Source of the DNA: Alicyclobacillus_A sp963788285
GTDB lineage: Bacteria; Bacillota; Bacilli; Alicyclobacillales; Alicyclobacillaceae
Assembly (NCBI GenBank): GCA_963788285.1
Contig: CAWBGB010000015.1
Span: forward strand, 62,001 to 126,000
Direction: 5' to 3'
DNA length: 64,000 nt
This document shows, one piece after another, positions 1 to 8,603 of this stretch. Below the pieces are notes generated by a model. It saw only the letters and a program-made list of their open reading frames with translations, did not search any database and had not been told where the DNA came from. The position numbers and the translations under genes are program-made. The stretch's first letter is position 1; each line of letters begins with the position of its first letter.

Positions 1-4
1 CAAG

Positions 5-253
5 GTGAAGAAAATGTCGAGGTTGGTACGCAGGCCGGTACAAGTCACAACTAAAGATGAGTTCCCGGACACCATCATCGACGGCGACCGGCAGTACATG
101 GTGTCTGCCATCATCGACTGGTGGATAGAGAGCGGCACCTGGTGGGAAGATGAGCCGCCCAGAACCCTGTATCGCATTCAGACCACGGAGTACTTTGTGT
201 TTGACCTGGAGTTCAGCGGTGGGAAGTGGTCGATCTATAGGGTGTGGGATTAA
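5..253 (+). CDS. DUF6504-like small protein, 5' end at window edge
   Basis: A soluble protein of about 80 residues. The pattern RRPVQVT, then QYMV, then a WW pair (GTWWED), LYRI and a closing W-x-I-Y-R-V-W-D resembles the DUF6504 family. Members of that family often lie near mutasome DNA polymerase genes (ImuB/DnaE2 type), but the upstream neighbour is outside the window, so no role can be given. Translation starts at GTG 5 or ATG 14. The frame is still open at the window edge, so the true start may lie outside. The family assignment is by eye and moderately confident. Confidence 0.6.
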   Translation: MKKMSRLVRRPVQVTTKDEFPDTIIDGDRQYMVSAIIDWWIESGTWWEDEPPRTLYRIQTTEYFVFDLEFSGGKWSIYRVWD

Positions 254-304
254 AAAGGTCTGTTATCACGAATTGCTGTTTCTGAACCTCAAGTATTCGT
301 CCCG

Positions 305-646
305 TTATTCAGCAACACGATCTCCATGACTCTTGGGCTGTGAAATAACGAGAAACTCTAAGTCTTCAGCTGAGTCATTGATCATCTGATGTGGCACATT
401 GGGCGGTACTTCTACGCCTTCAAACGAATGCAACACTTCACGTTGGCCATCGATTTCTAAAGTGGCGGTTCCCGAAAGAACAAAGAAAAATTGGCGTGCA
501 CGTTGATGATAATGTCTTATCTCTGCAGTTGCTGCTGGCATCCGCTCATGTATTACACTCAGTTCCTCTTGCTTCACAAGATGCCAACCATCGCAACCAT
601 TACCCCAGACATAATGTTCGGCATTGTCTTTACTAACCTTCGTCAC
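305..646 (-). CDS. cupin-domain protein
   Basis: A 113-residue single-domain cupin. The first cupin motif is visible as HYHQRARQFFFVLSGTATLEIDG, broken here as H-Y-H, RARQFFFVLSG and TATLEIDG; the second is VPPNVPHQMIND. The two His of the first motif and the His of VPHQM can bind a metal. The fold is that of small cupin_2 proteins, which act as isomerases, dioxygenases or binding proteins; the substrate is not readable. The GTG start at 646 follows a GAGGAG ribosome site by 8 nt. It faces the DUF6504 gene convergently. Confidence 0.85.
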   Translation of the reverse strand: MTKVSKDNAEHYVWGNGCDGWHLVKQEELSVIHERMPAATAEIRHYHQRARQFFFVLSGTATLEIDGQREVLHSFEGVEVPPNVPHQMINDSAEDLEFLVISQPKSHGDRVAE

Positions 647-712
647 GGCACACGCTCCTCATGGTTTTTATGGACAAGTGTATCAACAACAACATCTAGT
701 GCAAACAGAGCC

Positions 713-741
713 ATAAAAAATTACGCCCACAACAGTGAGCG
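713..741 (-). terminator. minus-strand intrinsic terminator, copy A of a repeated hairpin
   Basis: On the minus strand CGCTCAC, loop TGTT and GTGGGCG form a 7-bp stem with one G-U pair, followed by TAATTTTTTA. It lies about 210 nt downstream of the GNAT gene stop and could end that transcript. Its flanks resemble those of the hairpin at 1583-1611, so the two are diverged copies of one element. Confidence 0.5.
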
Positions 742-827
742 CGACAGAAGGAAAATGAGAGCGGGAATCATCACTGGCCTTATGCCAGCGATTATGAAGA
801 CAACGTTGGGACTCAACCCATGGAAGA

Positions 828-889
828 TTGTACCGTGCAAATGTTAAGCATCTGTATAAAAGGTGTGAAGGGTTTGTGGTTATGGTGTG
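828..889 (+). repeat. diverged repeat with peptide remnant, copy A
   Basis: In frame from 828 this stretch reads LYRANVKHLYKRCEGFVVMV and then a stop. It is recognisably similar to the remnant at 1926-1991 (VYKQDVEKLHRRYGEIVVMV). The DNA shares an exact 16-mer, ttgtggttatggtgtg, at 874-889 and 1978-1993. Neither copy has a start signal or a full-length frame, so they are treated as gene debris of unknown origin. Confidence 0.35.
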
Positions 890-953
890 AATTCAGTGGT
901 TTATTTATGGGGGTAGGATTAATCATGTCCGCCGGCACCCCGCCAAGACTGAC

Positions 954-1475
954 TCATCTTCTTGAAAGAATGCCGTTGGGACGGAATCTAGCCATGAGAA
1001 TTACGTCAACGTACTGTCCAGAACTACGGAAGGCAGCAACCTTTTTCCCCTCCATGGCAAATCCAAACCGTTCATACAACGCTTGTGCTCGTGGGTTTGT
1101 TTCCAGTACCTCAAGCTCCACTCGTTCGAGGAAGAGCCAATTGTCGGCCAAATCCAATGCCTTGGTGATTAAGGCGGTTCCAATTCCTTTGCCATGATAC
1201 TCACTGTCCACTCCGATAAACAATTCACCAACATGCGACTTTCGGCCCGCTCGACTTTGAGTCAGACCAACGTATCCAACGACTGTACCATCTAGCTCCG
1301 CAACATACTGATGTTCATTGGGGCCCAGACTTTTAAGCATTGATTCTATTTGTTCAATTCTGAGGCTAGGAAGCCAAACCATGTATGGAAGAACGGAATC
1401 CTGTGTACTAATTCGATGTATTGAGCTGGCATCGTTTACTTGAACAGGACGAACTACGAGATCCATGAATAACAC
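954..1475 (-). CDS. GNAT family N-acetyltransferase
   Basis: A 173-residue acetyl-CoA-dependent acyltransferase. The GNAT core is visible: the beta-4 strand GELFIGVDSEYHG runs into the acetyl-CoA loop GKGIGTAL (Q/RxxGxG/A type), then the C-terminal strand and helix NPRAQALYERFGFAMEG. The N-terminus (VRPVQVNDASSIHRI) is also typical. The substrate could be an amine of a small molecule, antibiotic or protein terminus; nothing in the sequence decides. The ATG at 1475 follows GGAGGTG at a good distance. Diverged copies of a hairpin and peptide-remnant element lie on both sides of the gene. Confidence 0.9.
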   Translation of the reverse strand: MLFMDLVVRPVQVNDASSIHRISTQDSVLPYMVWLPSLRIEQIESMLKSLGPNEHQYVAELDGTVVGYVGLTQSRAGRKSHVGELFIGVDSEYHGKGIGTALITKALDLADNWLFLERVELEVLETNPRAQALYERFGFAMEGKKVAAFRSSGQYVDVILMARFRPNGILSRR

Positions 1476-1582
1476 CTCCGAGTAATTCGATGTAATTCGA
1501 TTATCTATTACGTCAAGAACAGGAACAACAAAAAATCGGATTTTTCTATGAGTTTTATAACAACACTTATTGCGAGCAGAGC

Positions 1583-1611
1583 CAAAAAAATACGCTCACA
1601 TCAGTGAGCGT
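1583..1611 (-). terminator. minus-strand intrinsic terminator, copy B of a repeated hairpin
   Basis: Read on the minus strand, ACGCTCAC, loop TGAT and GTGAGCGT form a perfect 8-bp stem followed by ATTTTTTTGG. No minus-strand gene is visible upstream of it, so it may be a leftover. It is the second copy of the element at 713-741; shared flanking words include acaaca, cagagcca and an A-run. Confidence 0.5.
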
Positions 1612-1688
1612 GATGTAGGGGTAAGGCATAGAGTGAGAAATTGCTTGGCCGGCCTGCGTTAGTGACCTTCAAGGCAAACGCAAGCACT

Positions 1689-1716
1689 TTGCCCAAGAAA
1701 AAGTTTACAGTATAAA
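1689..1716 (+). promoter_or_regulatory. possible sigma-A promoter for the Trp-rich mini-ORF
   Basis: TTGCCC (1689-1694), a 16-bp spacer and TATAAA (1711-1716) form a plausible promoter about 35 nt before the small ORF at 1751. The -35 box matches only partly, so this is tentative. Confidence 0.3.
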
Positions 1717-1750
1717 TATTCTAAATACATGTACAATTTGTGGAGGAATT

Positions 1751-1786
1751 ATGGATATGGTATGGATTCATTGGTGGGTCTACTAG
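1751..1786 (+). CDS. possible 11-residue Trp-rich leader peptide
   Basis: The mini-ORF encodes MDMVWIHWWVY and stops at TAG 1784. GGAGG lies at 1742-1746, four bases before the ATG. Three of eleven codons are UGG (1763, 1772, 1775), two of them adjacent, which is characteristic of tryptophan-sensing leader peptides such as those before trp genes or rtpA. No intact tryptophan-related gene follows; the next complete gene starts at 2247 and is a lipoprotein. It may therefore be an orphaned leader or chance. Calling it a leader is inference. Confidence 0.3.
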   Translation: MDMVWIHWWVY

Positions 1787-2246
1787 GGGTGAGATCAAAA
1801 AAGACGCCCATTCACCAGCGAGCGTTACATATTGAGTATGGAGAGAAACTGGAGGCCAAGGGGGATGTCAACTGGCCCCGGCCTCGCCAGTAACGGTGGC
1901 GACCATTTGTGTCGCCTTACCCACAAGCACAGTGTACAAGCAAGATGTGGAAAAGTTGCACAGAAGATATGGAGAAATTGTGGTTATGGTGTGGAGCCCA
2001 CACACTTGATTCTGTTTTCATGTCCTCGGGGTATGCGCTGATACTTGCTCAACCTGTCACCTTCTGTGATTTTCTTAAGCTGAGATACCATTTGTCACCA
2101 TACGCCCCTTAGGATATTCCGTCACTCATAATAGCGTTGGATAGGACAGCCAACGACTGGTGAGTTCGTCGATATGGCAAACATGAAATCCTCGCGATTG
2201 ACACATTCTATATCTGACGTCAAGGCGAGCAAGGGGAAATTGTTTC
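1787..2246. other. gene-free stretch with gene debris
   Basis: No complete gene is seen over these 460 bases. They hold the peptide remnant at 1926-1991. Short open frames such as the one at 1832-2041 have no ribosome site and no recognisable domain. Together with 1476-1750 this makes the longest gene-poor stretch in the window, about 770 bases. Confidence 0.5.
1926..1991 (+). repeat. diverged repeat with peptide remnant, copy B
   Basis: In one frame the stretch reads STVYKQDVEKLHRR then YGEIVVMV and continues WSPHT to a stop. It resembles copy A at 828-889 in both protein and DNA. The phrase VEKLHRRYGEIV loosely recalls the N-terminus of ECF sigma factors (LYRRYGxxV), but it is too short to assign. 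Confidence 0.35.
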
Positions 2247-3803
2247 ATGAGAATTTTGTTTATTGTTATTATCACTGTGGCAATGTTAACTGGTTGCAGC
2301 ATTCACACGATGCCTAAACAATCCAGTGCAGTTTCTGATATGAATCGGCACAAAGTGGTTGTCGTTGTTGTCGATTCGCTAACGGATCGGTCCATTCGAG
2401 CGGCGATGAATGACAAACAATTCGCTGCAATACGTTATTTGATGTCGCATGGGCACTACTTGAGTCGTGTTGTTGCGTCATTTCCATCGATGTCGGTGTC
2501 TGACTTAAGCAGCATTGTAACCGGGTCATACCCTGACAAGCATCAGATCCCAGGACTAGTGTGGTTCGATACAAGCCGAGGGACCATTGTGAACTATGGA
2601 AACGGTCTCTGGCAAACCATCAGACTCGGAACTCGGTCTGTATCACAAAGTGCTCTTTATGATCTGAATCAGACCCATCTATCGAAAGGTGTACATACGA
2701 TTTTTGAAGATCTACAGGGTGCCGGGTACAGCACCGGGGCGATTAATATGCTGGTTTATCGTGGGAGAACACCTCATCAGCTCACGTTGCCACTATATAC
2801 GCGACCATTTACAGGTACAGGTACCTATACTGTCCGTGGACCCGACACGTTCGTACTTGGTCAACTCACCTCACAGAGTGGGACGGATAAGGACGGAATT
2901 TTTCACAGATTTGGGCTAAATGATGACTATTCCACCGACGTACTGGTTCAGCTAATTAAGCAAGGTAAGCTTCCTGATTTCACAATGGTGTATTTACCGA
3001 ATAACGATACTGTTGTCCACAAACACGGAGTTAACGCAATGCAGGGGATAGCTGATGTTGATAAGAACCTCCAGAAAATCCTTTCTACGTACGGTAGTTG
3101 GGATAAAACATTACAGAACATGACTCTCATTGTGATGGGGGATGGAGGTGTTACACAGGTATTACCTAAAGGAAGACAATCCACCATTTTTTTAAAAAAT
3201 GTATTTTCTAATTATGTACCCTATCGTTGGGGTAAGAAAATGCAGACAAATGATGATGTAGCGTTCGCCGTGAATTCAAGAATGGCATACGTTTATCTTT
3301 TGAGTGGTCGTATTCGACCTGATGACGCAGTGAAACAGTTAAAGCAGGAAAAGCGTATTGACGTAATCGCATGGACCGATGGAACCAACGTCTTCGTGAC
3401 GAGACCAGAGAATACTGCATCTCCCTTGGTCTTTCGCAAAGACGGCCCCTTTACTGACCCGTACGGACAAACATGGAACATCCAGGGTGACAAGTCGTTG
3501 CTCGATATGAGAATGGGACCGGACCGTACCATAACATACGGTAAATACCCGGACGCTCTGCATCAACTCTGGAGTGCAGCACATTGTCAGAAAGGTCGAT
3601 ACATAATCGTTACTGCAAAAAAGGGGTACCAATTTGGGGATGAGAATGCCCCGAAGCATGATGGGGGTGCACAACAGGCTTCTTTGATTGACGAGGATGT
3701 CTTTGCACCGATAATTATTAACGGTACAAATCACGTTCTGAAGGAACCAACCCGGTTCGTGGATTTAAAGAAATACTTTATCTCCATTGTGAGATCTCCG
3801 TAA
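2247..3803 (+). CDS. lipoprotein of the nucleotide pyrophosphatase/alkaline phosphatase superfamily
   Basis: 518 residues. The signal peptide ends in a lipobox, LTGC at residues 14-17, so the protein should be anchored outside the membrane. The core matches type I phosphodiesterases: Asp43 in VVVVDS, a nucleophile region FPSMSVSDLSSIVTG, and YPDKHQIPG. The nucleophile is Ser83 where nucleotide pyrophosphatases usually have Thr, and the following Asn is Asp86. The DxxxH motif (DTVVHKH) and the late His (KHDGG) are present. The usual SDHG motif reads GDGG, losing one His metal ligand. It is probably a metal-dependent phosphodiesterase or phosphatase of unknown substrate. The ATG follows AAGGGGAAA. 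Confidence 0.75.
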   Translation: MRILFIVIITVAMLTGCSIHTMPKQSSAVSDMNRHKVVVVVVDSLTDRSIRAAMNDKQFAAIRYLMSHGHYLSRVVASFPSMSVSDLSSIVTGSYPDKHQIPGLVWFDTSRGTIVNYGNGLWQTIRLGTRSVSQSALYDLNQTHLSKGVHTIFEDLQGAGYSTGAINMLVYRGRTPHQLTLPLYTRPFTGTGTYTVRGPDTFVLGQLTSQSGTDKDGIFHRFGLNDDYSTDVLVQLIKQGKLPDFTMVYLPNNDTVVHKHGVNAMQGIADVDKNLQKILSTYGSWDKTLQNMTLIVMGDGGVTQVLPKGRQSTIFLKNVFSNYVPYRWGKKMQTNDDVAFAVNSRMAYVYLLSGRIRPDDAVKQLKQEKRIDVIAWTDGTNVFVTRPENTASPLVFRKDGPFTDPYGQTWNIQGDKSLLDMRMGPDRTITYGKYPDALHQLWSAAHCQKGRYIIVTAKKGYQFGDENAPKHDGGAQQASLIDEDVFAPIIINGTNHVLKEPTRFVDLKKYFISIVRSP

Positions 3804-4034
3804 GGACACAGGCAATGCAACGTCTTGTAGTGGCCTTGATGGATGCAGAAAGAACTCCGTGATTGGATATGTCTCCAAATCCATCGATACAACAAATATC
3901 ATAATTTTTCCATATTGTGCATGTAGTTTCCACTACTCGATAATTTCTTAATCCACCCCAAATTGAGTTTATTTTCCACGCCTCTGTAGATAATACACTC
4001 TGGAACGAATCCGTTTAAGGACAGGGGGTATCCA

Positions 4035-4736
4035 ATGATGTTCCGGTTAACCCGGAGTCAATTCGTGGACTATGCCTATGTTTTGCTGGCTTTTTTCATT
4101 GGCGATGAGTTATTCGTTGAGAGCCATACGCCTAACCGGAAAGGCAGCTATAAGGACCAGATCCACAGCTTGGTTTGGAGGTCATGTGATTCACTGTTTC
4201 GGGTGGCGGCGAGAATCAAACATCTAGAACAGGGAGAGTCGCATCTTTTTTGTATTGCGAAGCACCGATATCTCGGACGGCCGTTTTCGGTGGACGGAGT
4301 CCGTGTACGTCGATTTGATCCCGTCATCGAAATTCACATGAACAATAAACTCTTAGCTCAAGTCATACGTGAACAGGACTCCGTGGTCAGCCTGGCAGCA
4401 AGACTCATAAAAGAGGCAAGACGTTCTTTACCCGCTCTTGCCAATTGCGTAGCTTCTCAAAAGTATCAAAAGGTAAAAATCCTGTATGGTACAACGTTAA
4501 TCCACCGAGGTGTAGAACGTTTTGGCTTTAGCACCCATCCCATTCATAGTCCGACTACACATCGTTTTTTAGCCTGGTATTTACGCAACATTTTGCGTAT
4601 GGCGAATCCAAACGCATACGTTTTGTCTAAGTCACACCCAGATATCTTTAACCCTAAAATTGTTGCGATTTCAAAGCAGCGCCTCATCCAAGAATACGGA
4701 GGAAACCGTGTTGCAGAAATGCAAACAGCAGGCTGA
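4035..4736 (+). CDS. YkoP-domain protein
   Basis: 233 residues resembling B. subtilis YkoP: an N-terminal FRLTRSQFVDYAYV stretch, then RRFDPVIEIHMNNKLL, a helical middle (ARLIKEARRSLPALAN), KILYGTTLIHRG, and FGFSTHPIHSP. In Bacillales this domain is found fused or next to polysaccharide deacetylases and envelope lipid enzymes. Here it heads a run containing an SDR, an acyltransferase, a lipid kinase and a glycosyltransferase, which fits an envelope role. Biochemical activity is unknown. GGGGG lies 7 bases before tandem ATG codons; the first was taken. Confidence 0.65.
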   Translation: MMFRLTRSQFVDYAYVLLAFFIGDELFVESHTPNRKGSYKDQIHSLVWRSCDSLFRVAARIKHLEQGESHLFCIAKHRYLGRPFSVDGVRVRRFDPVIEIHMNNKLLAQVIREQDSVVSLAARLIKEARRSLPALANCVASQKYQKVKILYGTTLIHRGVERFGFSTHPIHSPTTHRFLAWYLRNILRMANPNAYVLSKSHPDIFNPKIVAISKQRLIQEYGGNRVAEMQTAG

Positions 4737-4851
4737 AGTGTCACCTTGCTAACCGATTCACTGTTCGCTTCAAATTCGGTGAAGCTAAAGCAATAGACAT
4801 ACGGAGTTTGGTTACAATATATCCATAATTTAGTGTTCAGGAGGGTATGCT

Positions 4852-5937
4852 ATGCTCTACACCGTATCTGGCCAAATGACCTCTGACGTTCAGAGGTGGT
4901 TCATGGATGGGGTCCATCAAGTCCTTCAGAAACATGGACATCTCTTTGTCAATCCAACCGAAAAGGATATTCGACTTGTTTTCAATTTCGTTGATCCCAA
5001 CGCCCCACGTCCGTATCGTCGTAAAGCACAGGCGACGTATGTCATTTCAGTGGTAGAGACGAACGAGCAGCCACAAAACGTCCTTCGGGCCGCCTATCCG
5101 ACCTTGATTCGCGCGCTCTCTAACTTACTCGTTTTCATCGTAAACACGGGCGACCGCCTGAATACATACTTCGTGACGCTTGAACAAGGCTATTACTCCG
5201 TTCCTTATGAAAGCGGCCAGGATGATATGTACTTCGAGTATATTTACCAGCGCATGGAACCCTTGGCTTCTTCAAATTTGATCATTGATAACGAATTTGA
5301 ACCTGATCTTCCTGAGGAGTTGTGGGAAGGGGATGAAATCACGGAACAAGTTCGGCGTGCTGCTAGGAAAATCGACGAAATGAACTTGTTTCCCGCACCA
5401 TTCCCGATACAGGAAATCTTGCCACCGGAAGATTTTCGACATGTTAAGCGACTATACGGGATCGGTGGGCTTAGCTACGGTAATTTAAGCGCACGAAAAG
5501 ATGAACAGCGCTTTTGGATGAGCGCGAGTGGAGTCAACAAGGGGAATTTGCGTCGCATTGGGGAAGACATGCTTCTCGTGAAGCGGTTTGATGCGGATCG
5601 TAAAGCCATGCGATTAAGCGTGCCACCAACCGTTACACCTCGAAGAGTGTCCGTTGACGCAATCGAACATTGGATGATCTATACTGAGCACCCGAAAGTG
5701 GGCGCAATCGTTCACATTCATGCGTGGATGGATGGGATTCCCTCGACGCAAATCAACTACCCCTGCGGCACAGTGGAACTCGCCCGCGCAGTAGCAGAGC
5801 TAGTTCGGCAGGCAGACAACCCTGACCGAGCCATCATCGGGCTGAAAAACCATGGTTTGACCATTACCGGTCGAGACCTCGACGATATTTTTGAACGGAT
5901 TGACGGCCGAATTATTCCTCAAGTTCCGATGGCGTAG
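4852..5937 (+). CDS. protein with C-terminal class II aldolase/adducin-like domain
   Basis: 361 residues in two parts. Residues 1 to about 170 contain no domain I recognise. The remainder is a class II aldolase/adducin fold: GGLSYGNLSARKD, WMSASGVNKG, GAIVHIHAWMDG with the HxH metal ligands, and IGLKNHGLTITG. Relatives include fuculose and ribulose phosphate aldolases and MtnB. The N-terminal extension suggests a different substrate. GGAGGG precedes the ATG by 6 nt. The last 26 bases overlap the end of the convergent SDR gene. The substrate is unassigned. Confidence 0.75.
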   Translation: MLYTVSGQMTSDVQRWFMDGVHQVLQKHGHLFVNPTEKDIRLVFNFVDPNAPRPYRRKAQATYVISVVETNEQPQNVLRAAYPTLIRALSNLLVFIVNTGDRLNTYFVTLEQGYYSVPYESGQDDMYFEYIYQRMEPLASSNLIIDNEFEPDLPEELWEGDEITEQVRRAARKIDEMNLFPAPFPIQEILPPEDFRHVKRLYGIGGLSYGNLSARKDEQRFWMSASGVNKGNLRRIGEDMLLVKRFDADRKAMRLSVPPTVTPRRVSVDAIEHWMIYTEHPKVGAIVHIHAWMDGIPSTQINYPCGTVELARAVAELVRQADNPDRAIIGLKNHGLTITGRDLDDIFERIDGRIIPQVPMA

Positions 5938-6805
5938 TCATGCGATTGGGTTGGAGTGTACGGCTCGTCTGATGATGGTTACGTCTCTGTTTCTCAATTT
6001 CGTTTTGAATCGCATTGTTCCAGTCAGGGACCGACAAACGATAGTACGATTCAACTAACGAAGGAAACGCGTAGGCAAGGCGAGCCGCCCAACCCATTCG
6101 CTTTGGAATAATAACGTCTTGTTTACCACGGCTGACGGCCTTAAAGATTTGCCGCGCCGTCTTTTTTGGTTCCAACACTGGAATTCCAGGTGGTAATCGG
6201 TACATTTCCCGATGAATATACTCCTCGATTAACGGTGTTTCCACAGGACCTGGCGCTATCATTTGTACACGAATTCCTTCTGGTCTCAATTCTTGCCGTA
6301 ACGACAGAGCGAGTCCGTGAAGCGCGTGCTTGGTTGCGGCGTATGCTGCGAAGAAAGGAGGCGTACACGGCACAGAGAGCGATGACATGAGAACAATCGT
6401 CTTTCTTTGACTGTTTCTGATTAACGGTAAAAATGCCTGTATGACGTGTACCGCTCCCCAATAATTCACTTCCATAGCGTGCTTGGCAATATCAATATCC
6501 ATCATTTCGACCGGTGACAGGTAAAATACGCCTGCTCCATATATGAGTACATCCACCCGTCCGAATTGACTAAAAATCTTATCCGCCAGCTGTTTCACTT
6601 GATCCGGGGATGTAATATCAGCGGGAAATTCTTGGGCCTTACCTCCATTCGAATGGATCTCATCGACAACTTCTCGTAAGCGTTCTCTTCCTCGGGCTAT
6701 CAATAGCGTCTCTGCGCCGTGTTTGGCAAACAACAGCGCACACTCTCTGCCAATACCACTTGAGCCACCAACAATGACTGCTACTTGATTCGTTAATCCG
6801 CTCAC
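5912..6805 (-). CDS. short-chain dehydrogenase/reductase
   Basis: 297 residues with a classical SDR layout: cofactor site VGGSSGIGRECA near residue 12 (TGxxxGxG type), NYWGA at the NAG position, catalytic Ser in LMSSLSV, and YAATKHAL carrying the YxxxK pair. The C-terminal extension of about 60 residues (GWAARLAYAFPSLVESYYR) is typical of lipid- or polyketide-linked SDRs. It would reduce or oxidise a carbonyl or hydroxyl group using NAD(P)H. It starts at GTG 6805 behind AGGTGG and ends inside the convergent aldolase-like gene. Confidence 0.9.
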   Translation of the reverse strand: MSGLTNQVAVIVGGSSGIGRECALLFAKHGAETLLIARGRERLREVVDEIHSNGGKAQEFPADITSPDQVKQLADKIFSQFGRVDVLIYGAGVFYLSPVEMMDIDIAKHAMEVNYWGAVHVIQAFLPLIRNSQRKTIVLMSSLSVPCTPPFFAAYAATKHALHGLALSLRQELRPEGIRVQMIAPGPVETPLIEEYIHREMYRLPPGIPVLEPKKTARQIFKAVSRGKQDVIIPKRMGWAARLAYAFPSLVESYYRLSVPDWNNAIQNEIEKQRRNHHQTSRTLQPNRMTTPSELEE

Positions 6806-7025
6806 ATAAATTCGCCACCTGTTAACAACACGTCAATTTCTCTTCAATATACCCAAATTAATCCATGCACAATCGTTTTGGAGAAGACATACTCACACGT
6901 CGAATTTTATGAAATTTCATTGGTTCGGCGGATCCGAAACAGTGAATGACCAAAAACGGTATTGGACAGGATATTTGCGGGCAAGAATCCTCGTTTGATT
7001 TTCTTCGAAGGGGAACCACATTTAC

Positions 7026-7644
7026 ATGATATCCGTGCGTTTGTTCCTAAAATGTGTTGTTCAACTGTACTACAAAGTATTCCACAGAGTTTCCGTTCGC
7101 GGGCTTGAGAAACTGCCTGTTTGTGGTCCCTACATCGTGGCTTCAAATCACATTTCCAATCACGATCCGATACTGTTGGCTGCATTCCTGAACCATAACA
7201 TCAAGTTTATGGCAAAGGAAGAACTGTTTCGAGTTCCTGTACGTTCGTTCCATTGTAAAACGACTTGATGCATTTCCTGTGCATCGTAATGGTATAGGAA
7301 TTGGTGCAATTCGTCACGCGATTCGGCTGCTAAATATGGGTCAAACGGTCGGAATTTTTCCTGAGGGAACGAGGAACCGGGATGGACGTCAAATTCCTTA
7401 TAAACCGGGAGTGGGATTCATCGCAACAAAATCCAACTGTGCAGTCATCGTTCCAGTTGCGATTTGTGCTCAGCAACGTAGATTCTTCCGACCATTCCAC
7501 ATCGTCGTCGGGGATCCTATCACACCACTTGATTCGGATTATCGATTGCTCACTGAACATGTGATGAAAGCCATCAATGGATTGAAGAATTCCGTAGAAT
7601 TCACTTCGACAAGGTATGTCATCGGTCAAGAAAGTATCGAGTAA
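7026..7644 (+). pseudogene. PlsC-like lysophospholipid acyltransferase, frameshifted
   Basis: Two frames together give one 1-acylglycerol-3-phosphate acyltransferase-type protein. The first (7026-) has SNHISNHDP, the catalytic HxxxxD motif I, and KEELFRVPV. The second continues RSIVKRLDAFPVHRNG and FPEGTRNRDG (motif III). The frame breaks near 7242-7249, within a doubled CGTT (7242-7245 and 7246-7249). Removing one base or one CGTT unit restores reading. The enzyme would acylate lysophosphatidic acid or a related lysolipid at the inner membrane. Either a true slippage mutant or a sequence error; nearby DAG kinase and GT4 genes suggest a glycolipid cluster. Confidence 0.8.
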
Positions 7645-7687
7645 GTGTTAGGGTTGTTGGTATCGATAACCCATGCGGTGGTTTCGG

Positions 7688-8572
7688 TTATCCTTTTAGG
7701 AAGCGAATCAGTTGTTCACTCATGCTAACTTGGAGAGACGACGAGGCGATGAGCTCACCATCGGCATGGGCAATCATGGAATCGGGACATGTAATCTCGA
7801 TGTACTTGCCTTGCTGCGTTGAAATCCATGGTTCCTTCTCGACATGCCTTCCTGAGTATACTGAGGGCAGCAGTTTTAGGAAAGTGATTTTCCCCAAGTT
7901 AGACACAATGCAGACGTCAAGCAGACCATCGTCATACTTGGCGGACGGGCAGATTTTCATACCTCCTCCATAAAAAGGACAATTTCCGATAGCGATCATC
8001 CACACATGTGACAACGATGCACAACGTCCGTCAATGTTGAGAGACACTTCAAACGGAACAAATGATTTTAAGACAGTAATGGCACTGAAAGCGTATCCGA
8101 GTGCACCAAGATTTTTGATAAACATATGACGATTGATATGATTTGCCACCATACCGTCAAATCCGATGCCAGCAGCGTTAATAAAGTACCGTCCGTTCAC
8201 GTTCGCTACGTTTAAAGACGTTTCCCGAGGGTAACAGAGCATGTTCAGGAGGTCCTTGTACGAGTTCTTAGCTCCTATAGACCGTGCCAAGTCATTACCT
8301 GTACCAAACGGCAGTATTCCAATGACCACATCATTGCCAAGCACTCCGTTGATGATTTCATTGACGGTTCCATCTCCACCGACGGCAATCACTCGTTCAA
8401 AATGGGACCGAATTGCCTGCAAACAAACGGTTTCAGCTTCTCTTGAACGGGTCGTAAAGTGTACCTCAAAAGGGAAATTGGCACGTTTCTTGAGTAGCCG
8501 TTCAAAGCTGTTCCATCGTGATTTGGTTTTTCCTCTTCCAGCGCTGGGATTGACAACAAATAAGGTTTTCAC
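7688..8572 (-). CDS. diacylglycerol/lipid kinase family protein
   Basis: About 294 residues from GTG 8572. The open frame extends further upstream, but VKTLFVVNPSAGRG is the family's N-terminus and AAAGGG lies at a suitable distance. Motifs: NPSAGRGK, AVGGDGTVNEIING (catalytic GGDGT), LPFGTGNDLAR, and GIGFDGMVA. These lipid kinases (DgkB/YegS type) phosphorylate diacylglycerol or related lipids with ATP at the membrane. The gene follows the GT4 gene by 31 nt on the same strand, so the two were probably cotranscribed for glycolipid or phospholipid turnover. Confidence 0.88.
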   Translation of the reverse strand: MKTLFVVNPSAGRGKTKSRWNSFERLLKKRANFPFEVHFTTRSREAETVCLQAIRSHFERVIAVGGDGTVNEIINGVLGNDVVIGILPFGTGNDLARSIGAKNSYKDLLNMLCYPRETSLNVANVNGRYFINAAGIGFDGMVANHINRHMFIKNLGALGYAFSAITVLKSFVPFEVSLNIDGRCASLSHVWMIAIGNCPFYGGGMKICPSAKYDDGLLDVCIVSNLGKITFLKLLPSVYSGRHVEKEPWISTQQGKYIEITCPDSMIAHADGELIASSSLQVSMSEQLIRFLKG

Positions 8573-8603
8573 GACAAACGCCCTTTGCAACAAAGATGTT
8601 CGG

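Noticed and set aside
1832..2041. 69-residue frame in the gene-poor stretch
   Set aside because: No ribosome site and low-quality composition; another frame at the same place shows similarity to the repeat at 828-889 instead.
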